NCBI RefSeq assembly: GCF_002871345.2
Contig: NZ_CP136964.1
Coordinates: 1,488,001 to 1,552,000, forward strand
Direction of reading: 5' to 3'
Source of the DNA: Nosocomiicoccus massiliensis
GTDB taxonomy: Bacteria; Bacillota; Bacilli; Staphylococcales; Salinicoccaceae
Length of the DNA: 64,000 nt
The first letter of the stretch is position 1. Each line of letters starts with the position of its first letter. The notes beneath the pieces are model-generated. The model was given only the letters and a program-made list of their open reading frames with translations, was not told the origin of the DNA and did no database searches. Position numbers and translations under genes: made by a program. This document shows, one piece after another, positions 21,303 to 30,262 of this stretch.

Positions 21303-22260
21303 ACCAGAAGAAAAACAATTTTTAAACTTACCTTTTACAGGCATTTGTACATTTGGAAAGTATCCAGTATGTGCGAATTTAGATGAATTAGATGCAGATG
21401 TAGCGGTTATTGGTGTACCAAATGATATGGGTACTCAGTGGAGATCGGGTGCGCGTATGGGCCCGCGTGCAGTGCGTGAAGGTTCTACATTATACAGCTT
21501 TGGTTTAAACGGTGCGTATGATATAGAAAATGATGTCATGTATCTCGGACCAAAATGGAAAGTTGTCGACTGTGGAGATGTAGATATCGTCCATGGAGAT
21601 ATTATGCAGTCGCATGACAATACTGAAGAAGCGATTCGTAAAATTGTAGATAAAGGGGCGATGCCAGTCGTCATTGGTGGGGACCATTCAATTACAGCAG
21701 CAGTTGGCAAAGGACTAGAGAAGTTAGGTCCCTTTCATGTAATTCAGATTGACGCACATTTAGACTGGGCAGATCATCGTTCGGGCATGCGTTATGGCCA
21801 TGGAAACTGTATTAGACGTTTATCAGAAATGGACCATGTTAAAGATATCTTCCAGTTAGGAATTAGAGGTATAAGTAGTAGCTTAAAAGAAGATGTGGAT
21901 GCAGCCCGCGATTACGGAGCGACAATTCTTTCTCCGAAAAAAATGAGAGACATAGGCGTGAAGGGTATTCTAGACTTACTTCCTAAAGGCGAGAAATACT
22001 ATATTACAATTGACATAGATGGGCTCAATCCGTCGATTACACCAGGTACGGGTACACCGTCACCAGGTGGGTTACTCTATGACGAAGTGAATGAATTATT
22101 AAAAGCAATTGCAAGTCACGGTGAAGTCATTGGATTTGATTGCGTTGAAGTAGCACCGCAATATGACCCAACTCAAATGACAGGTCAAACAGCAGCGCGT
22201 GTCATGTTAGATTTACTCAGCTATGTTACTAAGAATAAAGAAGAAATAGAACAAGAATAA
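21295..22260 (+). CDS. Ureohydrolase (agmatinase/arginase family)
   Basis: 321 residues of the Mn-dependent ureohydrolase fold. Metal ligands are visible as H131 (GGDHS), D153/H155/D157 (DAHLDWAD) and D240/D242 (TIDIDGLNPS). It hydrolyses a guanidino compound to urea plus an amine; the substrate loop HRSGMRYGHGN differs from classical agmatinase, so agmatine, guanidinobutyrate or another guanidino substrate are all possible. Translationally coupled to the MFS exporter and facing a LysR regulator. Confidence 0.88.
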   Translation: MVKPEEKQFLNLPFTGICTFGKYPVCANLDELDADVAVIGVPNDMGTQWRSGARMGPRAVREGSTLYSFGLNGAYDIENDVMYLGPKWKVVDCGDVDIVHGDIMQSHDNTEEAIRKIVDKGAMPVVIGGDHSITAAVGKGLEKLGPFHVIQIDAHLDWADHRSGMRYGHGNCIRRLSEMDHVKDIFQLGIRGISSSLKEDVDAARDYGATILSPKKMRDIGVKGILDLLPKGEKYYITIDIDGLNPSITPGTGTPSPGGLLYDEVNELLKAIASHGEVIGFDCVEVAPQYDPTQMTGQTAARVMLDLLSYVTKNKEEIEQE

Positions 22261-22266
22261 TAAACA

Positions 22267-22293
22267 CGCCTCTTAAGCTTTGCTTAAGAGGCG
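22267..22293. terminator. Terminator-like hairpin after ureohydrolase gene
   Basis: Perfect 12-bp stem CGCCTCTTAAGC / GCTTAAGAGGCG with a TTT loop, between convergent genes. The T tracts are weak, so efficiency is uncertain. Confidence 0.7.
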
Positions 22294-22297
22294 ATTA

Positions 22298-23026
22298 TCA
22301 TTTGTCTTCTGGTTTATTCAAACGTTCAGAGACAGTCACGTCTTCATAACGGAGTGTACCAGAAACGTGTTCCGTGTTTTCTACAACTTCTTTTCTAATA
22401 ATGATTTCCTCAGTAACTACTTTCTCTTTTATAATTTTAATACGTTCTCTAGTAATTGGGATGCGGATTATATTTAGATCATCATCGGAATCTTCTGTAT
22501 TATTGTATGCTTCAAATAAGGGCTCGCCTTCCACTTTACGGCGTTCAACAGTGACTTCTTCTTCTTTGATGGGTACATCAAACTCTTCTAATTTTGTATG
22601 TGTTTCTTTATTTACAATGACATCTCCGCGATGGACATTTTCTTTACTGACTTCAAGGACCTCTTCGTGTAAATCTAGCGTTTTGTCATCTGTTTTCAAC
22701 ATATCAGAATCATTAGAAACAGATGAGATGGCTTCGTCATCAACATATAAAAGCATACCACCATCTTCTAAAACACGTTCTTAGTCATCAATGCTATAGT
22801 GAGACATGCGATTAAATGGATAATCTTGTGCGTCATTAAAAGTATCTTTAATCGTATGACCTTCTGACACAATGACTTCTTTAATATCTGGTCTAGATTT
22901 TAAATAGTCTTTTACGCTTTCTCTCGTAATAATCGTAATATGGCTTTCAGGTATACCTGTTTCTGTGTAATGTGCGACTTTTAATTTTAAATCATTCGTA
23001 TTTTGTAAGTATTCTATATGTCCCAT
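22298..23026 (-). pseudogene. YsnF/AvaK-type general stress protein split by an in-frame TAA
   Basis: The 5' part (23026-22781, 81 codons, begins MGHIEYLQNTNDLK) is a general-stress-protein-17M-like domain. After a TAA at 22783-22781 the same frame continues without other stops (ERVLEDGGMLLYVDDEAI...) through a DUF2382 domain (about DLHEEVLEVSKENVHRGDVIV to the end at 22298). The two domains are normally one protein of about 240 residues. The second half has an ATG at 22756 but no evident ribosome binding site. A good AGGATATCC-spaced GGAGG precedes the 5' part. Confidence 0.85.
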
Positions 23027-23063
23027 AATGGATATCCTCCGCTCACATCTTAGTATTCATGTC

Positions 23064-23089
23064 ATTCCCTAAAACAGAGGCATTTAAAC
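23064..23089 (-). promoter_or_regulatory. SigmaB-type promoter of the ysnF-like gene
   Basis: On the minus strand GTTTAA (23089-23084), 14-bp spacer, GGGAAT (23069-23064). This matches the sigma-B consensus GTTTAA / GGGTAT with one mismatch and suits a general stress gene. Confidence 0.7.
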
Positions 23090-23103
23090 GGAATTTGAGT
23101 GGT

Positions 23104-23140
23104 GATAAAAAATATCCGACATAATATTATGTCGGATATT
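23104..23140 (-). terminator. Terminator of the cupin gene
   Basis: Perfect palindrome with arms ATATCCGACATAAT and ATTATGTCGGATAT, followed on the minus strand by TTTTTT. Confidence 0.85.
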
Positions 23141-23148
23141 ATAAAAAT

Positions 23149-23568
23149 CTAAAGTTCATGACCTTCTTCTTCAATCGCATCGTCTTGTGTTTCATGAACA
23201 GTCCCTTTTGGATGATGAGGCGGTGCATAAATAGAGTATACTTTCATAGGTACGTCGCCCATATTGGTAATATTATGGTATTTACCTGAAGGTACAATTA
23301 CCACATCATCTGCAGCAACTTCTTTTTCATAAGATAAGTCTTCTTTAGAATCACCCATTTGTACTTTGCCTTTTCCTTGTTCTAGTCGTAAAAATTGGTC
23401 TGTGTCTTTATGAATCTCAAGACCAATGTCGCCTCCAACAGGAATAGACATTAGCGTGATTTGAAAAAAGTCGCCTGTCCATAAAGTAGTTCTAAAATTT
23501 TCATTTTGTAACGTAGCGTCTTCAATATTAATCGTCAGTGGATCTTTGCCATAATCTTTTAAATTCAT
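23149..23568 (-). CDS. Cupin-domain protein
   Basis: 139 residues with a single cupin barrel: the first metal motif lies around GLEIHKDTDQFLRLEQGKG and the second around VIVPSGKYHNITN. C-terminal tail APPHHPKGTVHETQDDAIEEE. Similar small cupins are common in Firmicutes as stress-induced proteins; no substrate can be assigned. Short monocistronic unit beside the stress gene. Confidence 0.85.
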   Translation of the reverse strand: MNLKDYGKDPLTINIEDATLQNENFRTTLWTGDFFQITLMSIPVGGDIGLEIHKDTDQFLRLEQGKGKVQMGDSKEDLSYEKEVAADDVVIVPSGKYHNITNMGDVPMKVYSIYAPPHHPKGTVHETQDDAIEEEGHEL

Positions 23569-23747
23569 AATGATACCCCCATAAAACTTCTTATATCTAT
23601 ATATAGACGAAATAAAAAGTTATAAACAATTAATTACTTAGTGACATTAAATTTTTTTGAAAAATATTAAATTATAATACTATTGTATAAAAAATATAAG
23701 TTGCTATAATATAAAGTGATAATTAAAATTATTTTGGAGGGTATTCT

Positions 23748-26072
23748 ATGAAAAAAAAGAAACATTTGGGTAAAATCACACTTATATCAATGGCTGGATT
23801 TTTAACTTATACATACGGGTCAGAAGCTCAAGCAAGTGAAGTAGATAGTCATTCCGAATTTACGAATGATGAAGAAATCTCACATGATTTGAACGAACCA
23901 AAAATTGAGATGGTTGAAGTAGAGCTTTTAAATCTTAATAATGATTTAGAAGTAGAAGCTGAACCAGAAAATGATAGTGTAGAAGAAGATTTAAAGTTAG
24001 AAACTGAAAAAGCAGAAACTGTTAATAATGATTTTGAAGATCAATTAGAAACTGAACAAGCTGCTATACAAGTAGAAGCGGAAATCGAAGATGTTGATTT
24101 AGAAGTAGAGTTTGAATCAGATAAAGAAGTAATAAAAGAAAAAGAAACCGTAACAATTGATGATTTTTCCAGTGAAGAACTTCTAGAGTCATCTCATGAC
24201 CTTAATAATCATATATCTTCAGAAGAAACGTTTTCAACAATGAACATTGATGAAAGTTCAACAAATGAAATAGACGCAGAAGATGAAACTTCATTATTCA
24301 ATGGTGAAGAGCTTTCTAGAGTGCTCATTAATGTAGAAGAACAAGATGCAGTTAAAGAGATTAACGTAGTTGGAACATTTGATCCAACTAAAGTAGACGA
24401 TATGACTAACGGATATACTAATACATTAATGTTAATTGATTCTAAAACGCTTAAAACTATCGCAAACATTTCGTTTATAGGTAAAACTTTTGATAATAGA
24501 TTAGAAGATTTCATTAATGATTTTAATAATGAAAACGGTACTTTATACAAATATCAAAATAAACAATTGATTTCAAGAAGTGGTTCTTCTACTACAATTG
24601 GTGGGATAACTAGGGGGAGTTATCAATATAAGTATAATGTTTATTTATTAAATGAATCTGATACTGTTATTTCTGATAATGACAAACCACTTGTACCATC
24701 ATATGTTTTATATGATAATACTGATCGTAGACGTACATTAAAATCAATAACTATTAAGGATGAATATAATAATAAACTATATTCTAATGAAAACTTAATT
24801 AACTATATGACAGTTGACGAAGTGATTAAAGAGGCACTTGGAATGCTAGATGAAAGTAAATATTACTATGACTATCTAGATGTCAGCAGTGGTTTTACTT
24901 CAATAGTTTCGAATTTCGGCTCATTCAGAGGAACATCATATGATATCGAAGTTTATGTTGGTACAAAAAAGAATACTGAAACGACATCAACTACTGAAGT
25001 GGTAGAGATCCCATATGATATTATAATAAGATACGATGATAATGTCGCTAAAGGTGAAATTATCGTTGAACAAGAGGGTAGAACTGGTCTCGAGGAAGTG
25101 ACAACACATACTACGTATGAAAATGGTCATATAATCGATGAATACAAAGACCATGTTATAATAAGAGAACCGATTGATAGAATTGAAATACATGGAAACA
25201 AAGTAGTTCAAAATTTTGAAAGAACAGAAGTTGAAGAAATTCCATATAATATAATTTTGGAAGAGTCAGACGAACTAGAAGTCGGTCAACGTGTACTTAA
25301 GCAAAAAGGTATTAATGGTTCTATCACTTCAATTTATTTAATTACTACAATTAATGGTGTAGAAACTTCAAATGAGTTAATTGAAACTCTTTATGTAGAT
25401 TCTATAGATGAGATTTATTTGATTGGTACAAAAGTAGTTATTCCTGACGAACCAGAAACACCAGGTGAGACAGAAGAACCATCAGAACCAGTAGTTCCAG
25501 ACGAACCAAAAACACCAGGTGAGACAGAAGAACCATCAGAACCAGTAGTTCCAGACGAACCAAAAACACCAGGTGAGACAGAAGAACCATCAGAACCAGT
25601 AGTTCCAGACGAACCAAAAACACCAGGTGAGACAGAAGAACCATCAGAACCAGTAGTTCCAGACGAACCAAAAACACCAGGTGAGACAGAAGAACCATCA
25701 GAACCAGTAGTTCCAGAAGAATCAGAAACACCAGATGAGACAGAAGAACTATCAAAACCAGTTGATACTGATAGATCTGAAGTTCCAACTGATAGTGAAA
25801 AGTCTACTGAATCAGATAATTTCGTCATGTATGAAGACTTCACTGAAAATATCAATGAAGTTATGCAGGCTGAAGAGATATCTGTAAGTAAAAAAGATAA
25901 TAAAGTGAACGAAGTTAACCCTACATCAAATATTAATACTGCAAATGAAAGTATGGAGACTTTACCAAATACTGGTCAAGTTCAAAATAATACTGCACTA
26001 GCTGGTGTAGCTACTATGTTTGCAGGATTGCTTGCATTAATTGGTGTTAGAAGAAGAAAAACTGAAAAATAA
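23748..26072 (+). CDS. LPXTG-anchored surface protein with G5 domains and Pro/Glu repeats
   Basis: 774 residues. N-terminal signal peptide (to about residue 29, ...SEAQAS), then an acidic Glu/Asp-rich region (30-200) and a folded region (about 200-410). Two G5-type domains follow (about 415-485 and 495-565; each begins EIPY and ends with I-x-GxK/T-VV). After these is an 18-residue repeat stalk, then the sorting signal LPNTG at 739-743 with hydrophobic helix and RRRK tail. It would be covalently attached to peptidoglycan by sortase A. G5 domains in staphylococcal Aap/SasG mediate zinc-dependent intercellular adhesion, so a biofilm role is plausible. Good GGAGGG site upstream. Confidence 0.9.
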   Translation: MKKKKHLGKITLISMAGFLTYTYGSEAQASEVDSHSEFTNDEEISHDLNEPKIEMVEVELLNLNNDLEVEAEPENDSVEEDLKLETEKAETVNNDFEDQLETEQAAIQVEAEIEDVDLEVEFESDKEVIKEKETVTIDDFSSEELLESSHDLNNHISSEETFSTMNIDESSTNEIDAEDETSLFNGEELSRVLINVEEQDAVKEINVVGTFDPTKVDDMTNGYTNTLMLIDSKTLKTIANISFIGKTFDNRLEDFINDFNNENGTLYKYQNKQLISRSGSSTTIGGITRGSYQYKYNVYLLNESDTVISDNDKPLVPSYVLYDNTDRRRTLKSITIKDEYNNKLYSNENLINYMTVDEVIKEALGMLDESKYYYDYLDVSSGFTSIVSNFGSFRGTSYDIEVYVGTKKNTETTSTTEVVEIPYDIIIRYDDNVAKGEIIVEQEGRTGLEEVTTHTTYENGHIIDEYKDHVIIREPIDRIEIHGNKVVQNFERTEVEEIPYNIILEESDELEVGQRVLKQKGINGSITSIYLITTINGVETSNELIETLYVDSIDEIYLIGTKVVIPDEPETPGETEEPSEPVVPDEPKTPGETEEPSEPVVPDEPKTPGETEEPSEPVVPDEPKTPGETEEPSEPVVPDEPKTPGETEEPSEPVVPEESETPDETEELSKPVDTDRSEVPTDSEKSTESDNFVMYEDFTENINEVMQAEEISVSKKDNKVNEVNPTSNINTANESMETLPNTGQVQNNTALAGVATMFAGLLALIGVRRRKTEK
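25446..25769 (+). repeat. 54-bp tandem repeats in the surface-protein gene
   Basis: Five near-identical 54-bp units (starts 25446, 25500, 25554, 25608, 25662) encode DEPKTPGETEEPSEPVVP; the first has E for K. A sixth degenerate copy occupies 25716-25769. Copy number probably varies between strains. The repeats form the wall-spanning stalk. Confidence 0.95.
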
Positions 26073-26078
26073 ATTTTT

Positions 26079-26114
26079 AACCTTTATGAGTTTTTGCTCA
26101 TAAAGGTTTTTTTA
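26079..26114 (+). terminator. Terminator after surface-protein gene
   Basis: AACCTTTATGAG, loop TTTTTG, CTCATAAAGGTT, then a T run. Confidence 0.9.
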
Positions 26115-26231
26115 TCTTATCTTAAAAAGGATAACGGATATACATAAATAAAAGACGTAGTATTTTAATTAAATATACTGTATTCATATTAATTATTCAA
26201 AGTATAGCATAAATAATATAAGGGGTGTCGT

Positions 26232-27232
26232 ATGTTTAATCCTAAACATTTTAATTTGTTGCACGATTTTACTAAAGCAGAACTCGAATATTTAATTGAT
26301 TTTTCTATTCATTTAAAAAATCTAAAGGCCAATCGTATTCCACATGAATATTTAGAGGGGCAAAATATCGCACTCATTTTTGATAAAAACATTTTCAAGA
26401 ACACGTTCGGCTTTCGTTGTAGCGAGTCATGATCTTGGTGCACATAGTGAAACGCTCGTTAAAAGTGACATTCAGTTCGGTAAGAAAGAGTCCGTTGAGG
26501 ATTCAGAGAGTGTTTGGTTCGATGTTTGATGGTATCATGCTCCGTGTTTCTAAACAAAATATTGTAGAGACTTTTGTCGAACAGGCGGGTGTGTCTATAT
26601 GGAACGGTATGACGGATGAGTGGCACCCGACTCAAATGATTGCAGATTTCATGACAATTAAAGAGCATTATGGCACTTTTGATCACCAGCACGTCGTCTT
26701 TTGTGGCGATGGTTCTAGTAATGTCGCAATTAGTCTCATGGCAACGTGCGCGATTCTAGGTATCGATATGACAACCGCTTCACCTGAATGTTTGCGTCCA
26801 AATACTAGAACTCTGGCACTCATTGAAAAACTTTCTTCTGAGAGTGGTGCTTCTATTACATTTAACAAAGATCCGAATGTTGCTGTTAAAAAAGCGACAG
26901 TTGTCTACACTGATGTATGGGCATCTATGGGTGAAGAAGATAAGTTTAAAGAAAGAATTGATGAGTTATACAAATATCAAGTGAATAAAGAACTTGTGTC
27001 TTATATTGAAGGGGAGTATATTTTTATGCACTGTCTTCCTGCGTTTCATAATACAGATACAGAAGTAGGAAATTACGTAAAAGAAAAGTATGGTATCGAT
27101 GAAATGGAAGTTACGGATGATGTGTTTAAAAGTCCGAACGCAAAACAGTTTATACAAGCTGAGAATAGGCTTCATTCTATTAAAGCAATTATGGCTTCAA
27201 CAAATGGACATCTATTTGTGCCAAGTGTGTAA
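26232..27232 (+). pseudogene. Ornithine carbamoyltransferase pseudogene, two frameshifts
   Basis: Reads as an OTC in three frames. Frame one (26232-26432) gives MFNPKHFNLLHDFTKAELEYL... up to IALIFDK. An extra A in the A5 run at 26385-26389 shifts the frame; the +1-corrected frame gives [19 protein letters not shown] and [15 protein letters not shown] second lesion near 26503-26508 shifts again into the frame ending at 27232 ([35 protein letters not shown]). The carbamoyl-phosphate motif STRT has become FSRT and GDGRNN has become GDGSSN. Clearly decayed arcB/argF. Confidence 0.92.
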
Positions 27233-27297
27233 AGTGCGTTACTATTTTAGTCTCGATTTAGTATAATGATGTATACCTTATTTTTGGAGGCTAATGT

Positions 27298-28083
27298 ATG
27301 CTTGACCAATTAGAACAATTAGACCGTCCAGATGATAGTCTTGATTTAAAATATGTGAGAAAAGTGTTCTTCGTGGCGCTAAACTGTGGGAAAACGTTGA
27401 TGGAAAATGGTGCGGAAACGTATCGTGTAGAAGATACGATGGAGAGAATCGCAAAGCACTATGGTGTAGAGAATGTCCAAGTGTTTGTTGCAACGACTGT
27501 TATTATATTATCCATGAATGATTACGGATTATCTCAACAAATTCGTATAATCACACGAAATAATAACTTAGAAAAAGTAGTAAATATTAATGAACTTTCA
27601 CGTCAAATAATTAACGGAATGCCTATTGCTGATGCGAAAGAAGCGGTAAATAGAATTAGTGAAACGAGAATGTTTCCGTTATGGCTCGTCGTATTATTTG
27701 GTGGAATTGCCGCTTCAATGTTTTTAATGATGTTTAATGGTTCAGTCAAAGATTTACCGATTACTATATTTGCAGGTGCATTAGGTGTATTAGTTACAGA
27801 GTGGATCCAGCGTTACACAAAAATAAAGTTTTTCACAGAGATTCTTGCTGCATTTTTAATCGCGTTATTTGCGGTGTTATATGTACGTTTTGGATACGGC
27901 GTAAACGTTGATACGATCATCATCGCGTCAGTAATGCCCCTCGTTCCAGGAGTACCGATTACAAATGCTCTAAGAGAACTCATTCGTGGTCACTTTTTAG
28001 CAGGGAGTATGAAAGGTATTGAAGCAGGACTCACAGCGATTGCGATTGGTGCTGGTGTCGGTACAGTATTTTTAATTATTTAG
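27298..28083 (+). CDS. Threonine/serine exporter, N-terminal half (ThrE/YjjP type)
   Basis: 261 residues: a cytosolic DUF1212 domain (NCGKTLMENGAETYRVEDTMERIAKHYG) and about five membrane helices from residue 120. With the next gene it forms the split two-subunit version of the ThrE exporter family (YjjP-YjjB in E. coli, where it exports succinate or amino acids). GGAGG lies 8 nt upstream of ATG; the genes are 8 nt apart. Confidence 0.87.
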   Translation: MLDQLEQLDRPDDSLDLKYVRKVFFVALNCGKTLMENGAETYRVEDTMERIAKHYGVENVQVFVATTVIILSMNDYGLSQQIRIITRNNNLEKVVNINELSRQIINGMPIADAKEAVNRISETRMFPLWLVVLFGGIAASMFLMMFNGSVKDLPITIFAGALGVLVTEWIQRYTKIKFFTEILAAFLIALFAVLYVRFGYGVNVDTIIIASVMPLVPGVPITNALRELIRGHFLAGSMKGIEAGLTAIAIGAGVGTVFLII

Positions 28084-28091
28084 GAGGTTAA

Positions 28092-28529
28092 ATGAACATG
28101 GTATTTATCGTACAGTTTATACTTAGTTTTTTTGCATCATTTAGCTTCGGCATTATATTTAATATCCCTAGAAGACATCTCGTATCAAGTGGTATAACAG
28201 GTGCTTTTGGGTGGGTCATGTTTTATCTTTTAAGTCAGACAATTGGTATTGATGATTTAATCGCAAACTTTGTTGCTGCGATAACGATGACAAGTACAGC
28301 GATATTTTTCACTAAAAGATTACAAGCGCCACTCATCGTATTTGTGACATGTGGTTTAATTCCACTCGTTCCAGGAGGTAAAGCATATGAGGCAGTACGC
28401 GCAGTAGTTGAGAATAATTACTTAGAATCATTAGAAACAGGGTTTCAAGCAGCGATAATTTCTTTATCGATTGCGATGGGGATAATTATTACTGAAATGA
28501 TTTATGAGTTATTTAAAAATATTACTTAA
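28092..28529 (+). CDS. Threonine/serine exporter, C-terminal half (YjjB type)
   Basis: 145 residues with about four to five membrane helices and the family's VPGGKAYEA motif (here LIPLVPGGKAYEAVRAVV). Start is 28092 or 28098 (both in frame); AGGAGG at 28082-28087 fits 28098 better. The IS30 element begins 16 bp after its stop. Confidence 0.86.
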   Translation: MNMVFIVQFILSFFASFSFGIIFNIPRRHLVSSGITGAFGWVMFYLLSQTIGIDDLIANFVAAITMTSTAIFFTKRLQAPLIVFVTCGLIPLVPGGKAYEAVRAVVENNYLESLETGFQAAIISLSIAMGIIITEMIYELFKNIT

Positions 28530-28607
28530 ATTTCAAGTTTAAGTTAGCCACTTGAAAATAGTTATTTCAGTAAATTTCACAAAGTTATATTGTACGCTTT
28601 CTTACAG

Positions 28608-28735
28608 TCTTTTGCTTGACGTGGGTATGGGCAAGATATCCGCAAAGCGGGATGTGTGGTGGATGTTTGCGTTCAACTTCAAACAACACACAGGGCAAGT
28701 CATGCCCATAAGGGCCCCAGGTCAAGCAAAAGATT
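28608..28735. repeat. Long inverted repeat inside the IS30 element
   Basis: TCTTTTGCTTGAC near 28608 pairs perfectly with GTCAAGCAAAAGA ending near 28735, extended by TGGGCA/TGCCCA. About 70 nt lie in the loop. It covers the non-coding 3' flank of the transposase gene and its stop codon; it may terminate transposase mRNA or insulate the element. Confidence 0.6.
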
Positions 28736-29810
28736 AAGCAGCCAGTTCTAAATCCAATTGCTTCAACTCTTGCACAAAAGCCTGGTGGGGTGTTTTATAG
28801 TCCAGAATTCTTCTTGGATAATCGTTCATCCATTGTTGAATCCGCTGGACCTGGCGGTCGCTTACTTCTTTAAGAGACTGATGTTTCGGCAAGAAACGCC
28901 GGATAATCTTATGTTGATTCTCACTCGTTCCACGTTCAAAAGAAGCAAAAGGATGGCAAAAATACACATCGGTTTCTTCAGACAGATGGGATAGGTTGGC
29001 GAACTCACTTCCGTTATCCGAAGTGACTGTTTTAAAAATCTGACTGTCCAATCCTTTTAAGGACTGTATAAAGCTCTGCAGAGTTTGGTCTACCGCATCA
29101 GCTCTCTGACCCGCAATTTTGAAAATTTTCTCAAAGCGTGTCTTTCGCTCTACGAGCGTCAATAGAACAGGTTCATCGGCATCAATTTTTCCAATGACGG
29201 TATCAATTTCCCAATGACCAAATTCTTGGCGATTCTCTACGGATTTTGGCCGTTCTTCGATTGAGGTACCCAAAACTTTTACATTTCGTCGCACTCGACC
29301 TTTGGTAGACCGCGGTTTCCGTCCAACCTTTTCGAGTAAGTCGATATTCTTGGTGCGCATGATGCCACTGTCGATCCAATTGTAGAGGGTTGAAGTACTT
29401 GGAATGATCGCCGGATCAAACAGGTCCATGGCTTTATTAACCACTGTATCTGGAGACCATTTGTCTTCAAGCATTTTTCGATCCGCCCATTCAGTGAATC
29501 GCTCCGTTTCCACCCATTTGGGACGGCGGCCACAGTTCGCACGATTTCGCAGATAAATGTCATGATGCAGCTCTGCGGAGTAGACCTTTTTATAGTAGGT
29601 ATACGTCTTGCCATTCTGTTTCTGTTGGCTTTTCTGCGTGACAGACGCTGTATTGATGGCATTATTGATGGTTTGTGGACTACGTCCAAGCAAAGACGCA
29701 ATCTTTCGATTGGATAAATCAAGTGCTTTATACGCTTCAATTTTCTTCATTTCACCGTATGTAAGGTGTTTAGATTTGCGTGATTCTGTGTTATTATCTA
29801 CATGGGTCAT
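28734..29810 (-). CDS. IS30-family transposase
   Basis: 358 residues. N-terminal helix-turn-helix (LTYGEMKKIEAYKALDLSNRKIASLLGRSPQTIN is interrupted only by loops) and a DDE domain: D in GHWEIDTVIG, D in TSDNGSEF, and E in the GTSENQHKIIRRFLPK block. Start placed at 29810 because AAGGAGAA precedes that ATG; an in-frame ATG at 29846 has no binding site. Intact, so the element may be active. Confidence 0.92.
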   Translation of the reverse strand: MTHVDNNTESRKSKHLTYGEMKKIEAYKALDLSNRKIASLLGRSPQTINNAINTASVTQKSQQKQNGKTYTYYKKVYSAELHHDIYLRNRANCGRRPKWVETERFTEWADRKMLEDKWSPDTVVNKAMDLFDPAIIPSTSTLYNWIDSGIMRTKNIDLLEKVGRKPRSTKGRVRRNVKVLGTSIEERPKSVENRQEFGHWEIDTVIGKIDADEPVLLTLVERKTRFEKIFKIAGQRADAVDQTLQSFIQSLKGLDSQIFKTVTSDNGSEFANLSHLSEETDVYFCHPFASFERGTSENQHKIIRRFLPKHQSLKEVSDRQVQRIQQWMNDYPRRILDYKTPHQAFVQELKQLDLELAA

Positions 29811-29941
29811 GTGAATTCTCCTTATATTGGTTGGTGGTACATTCAATATAACATGAAATTCACATGGCTTTTTTTATTTTAAGTGGCTAGGTTGATTATA
29901 AAATCTTCCTTTAAAAATATTAAAAAGAGGATTTCAGAAAT

Positions 29942-30187
29942 ATGAAACTTACACTTCTCATGACATCAAATTGTAAATTATGTGACGATGCCAAGTTAAA
30001 TTTAAAACACGCAATAGAAAGTTTTAACAATATTAACTATGATGAGGTAGATATATCTACAGATGACACTCTTCTTGAAAAGTATATGATTCGTGTACCA
30101 GTGATCTTACACGAAGATACGATTATTCAAGAAGGTATTACCGATTTCTTTACGATATACGAGTATATTGAATCGGTTCAAGCGTGA
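29942..30187 (+). CDS. Glutaredoxin-like thiol protein (DUF836)
   Basis: 81 residues with a CKLC redox motif at the N-terminus (MTSNCKLCDDAK) and the cis-proline turn in RVPVIL. Small glutaredoxin/NrdH-type fold. In related staphylococci such a gene precedes the glycolytic regulator gapR/cggR; here pgk follows directly. Preceded by AGAGGATTT. Confidence 0.82.
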   Translation: MKLTLLMTSNCKLCDDAKLNLKHAIESFNNINYDEVDISTDDTLLEKYMIRVPVILHEDTIIQEGITDFFTIYEYIESVQA

Positions 30188-30262
30188 TTATACATGTAAC
30201 CGTTTAAAATAATTCAAATAAACGATATAATTAAATAAGTGTATATTATTTGGAGGATTATT

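Larger units (their letters stand above)
28545..29889 (-). mobile_element. IS30-family insertion sequence, complete
   Basis: About 1.35 kb bounded by short imperfect inverted repeats: TAGCCACTT plus an AT-rich tail at 28545 and its complement ending at 29889. It contains one intact transposase on the minus strand and, between its left end and the transposase stop, a long inverted repeat (28608-28735). No clear target-site duplication is visible. It sits between the ThrE-type exporter and the glutaredoxin gene. Confidence 0.88.

Noticed and set aside
22374..22784. 136-codon plus-strand open frame opposite the stress gene
   Set aside because: Serine-rich antisense shadow of the DUF2382 coding sequence without its own binding site.
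25446..25769. CRISPR-like or mobile repeat
   Set aside because: The 54-bp units are in frame and encode an 18-residue Pro/Glu stalk of an LPXTG protein; minus-strand open frames here are artefacts of the repeat.
26232..27232. Programmed frameshift in the ornithine carbamoyltransferase gene
   Set aside because: Two separate lesions plus changes in substrate-binding motifs indicate decay; no recoding signals are known for this family.
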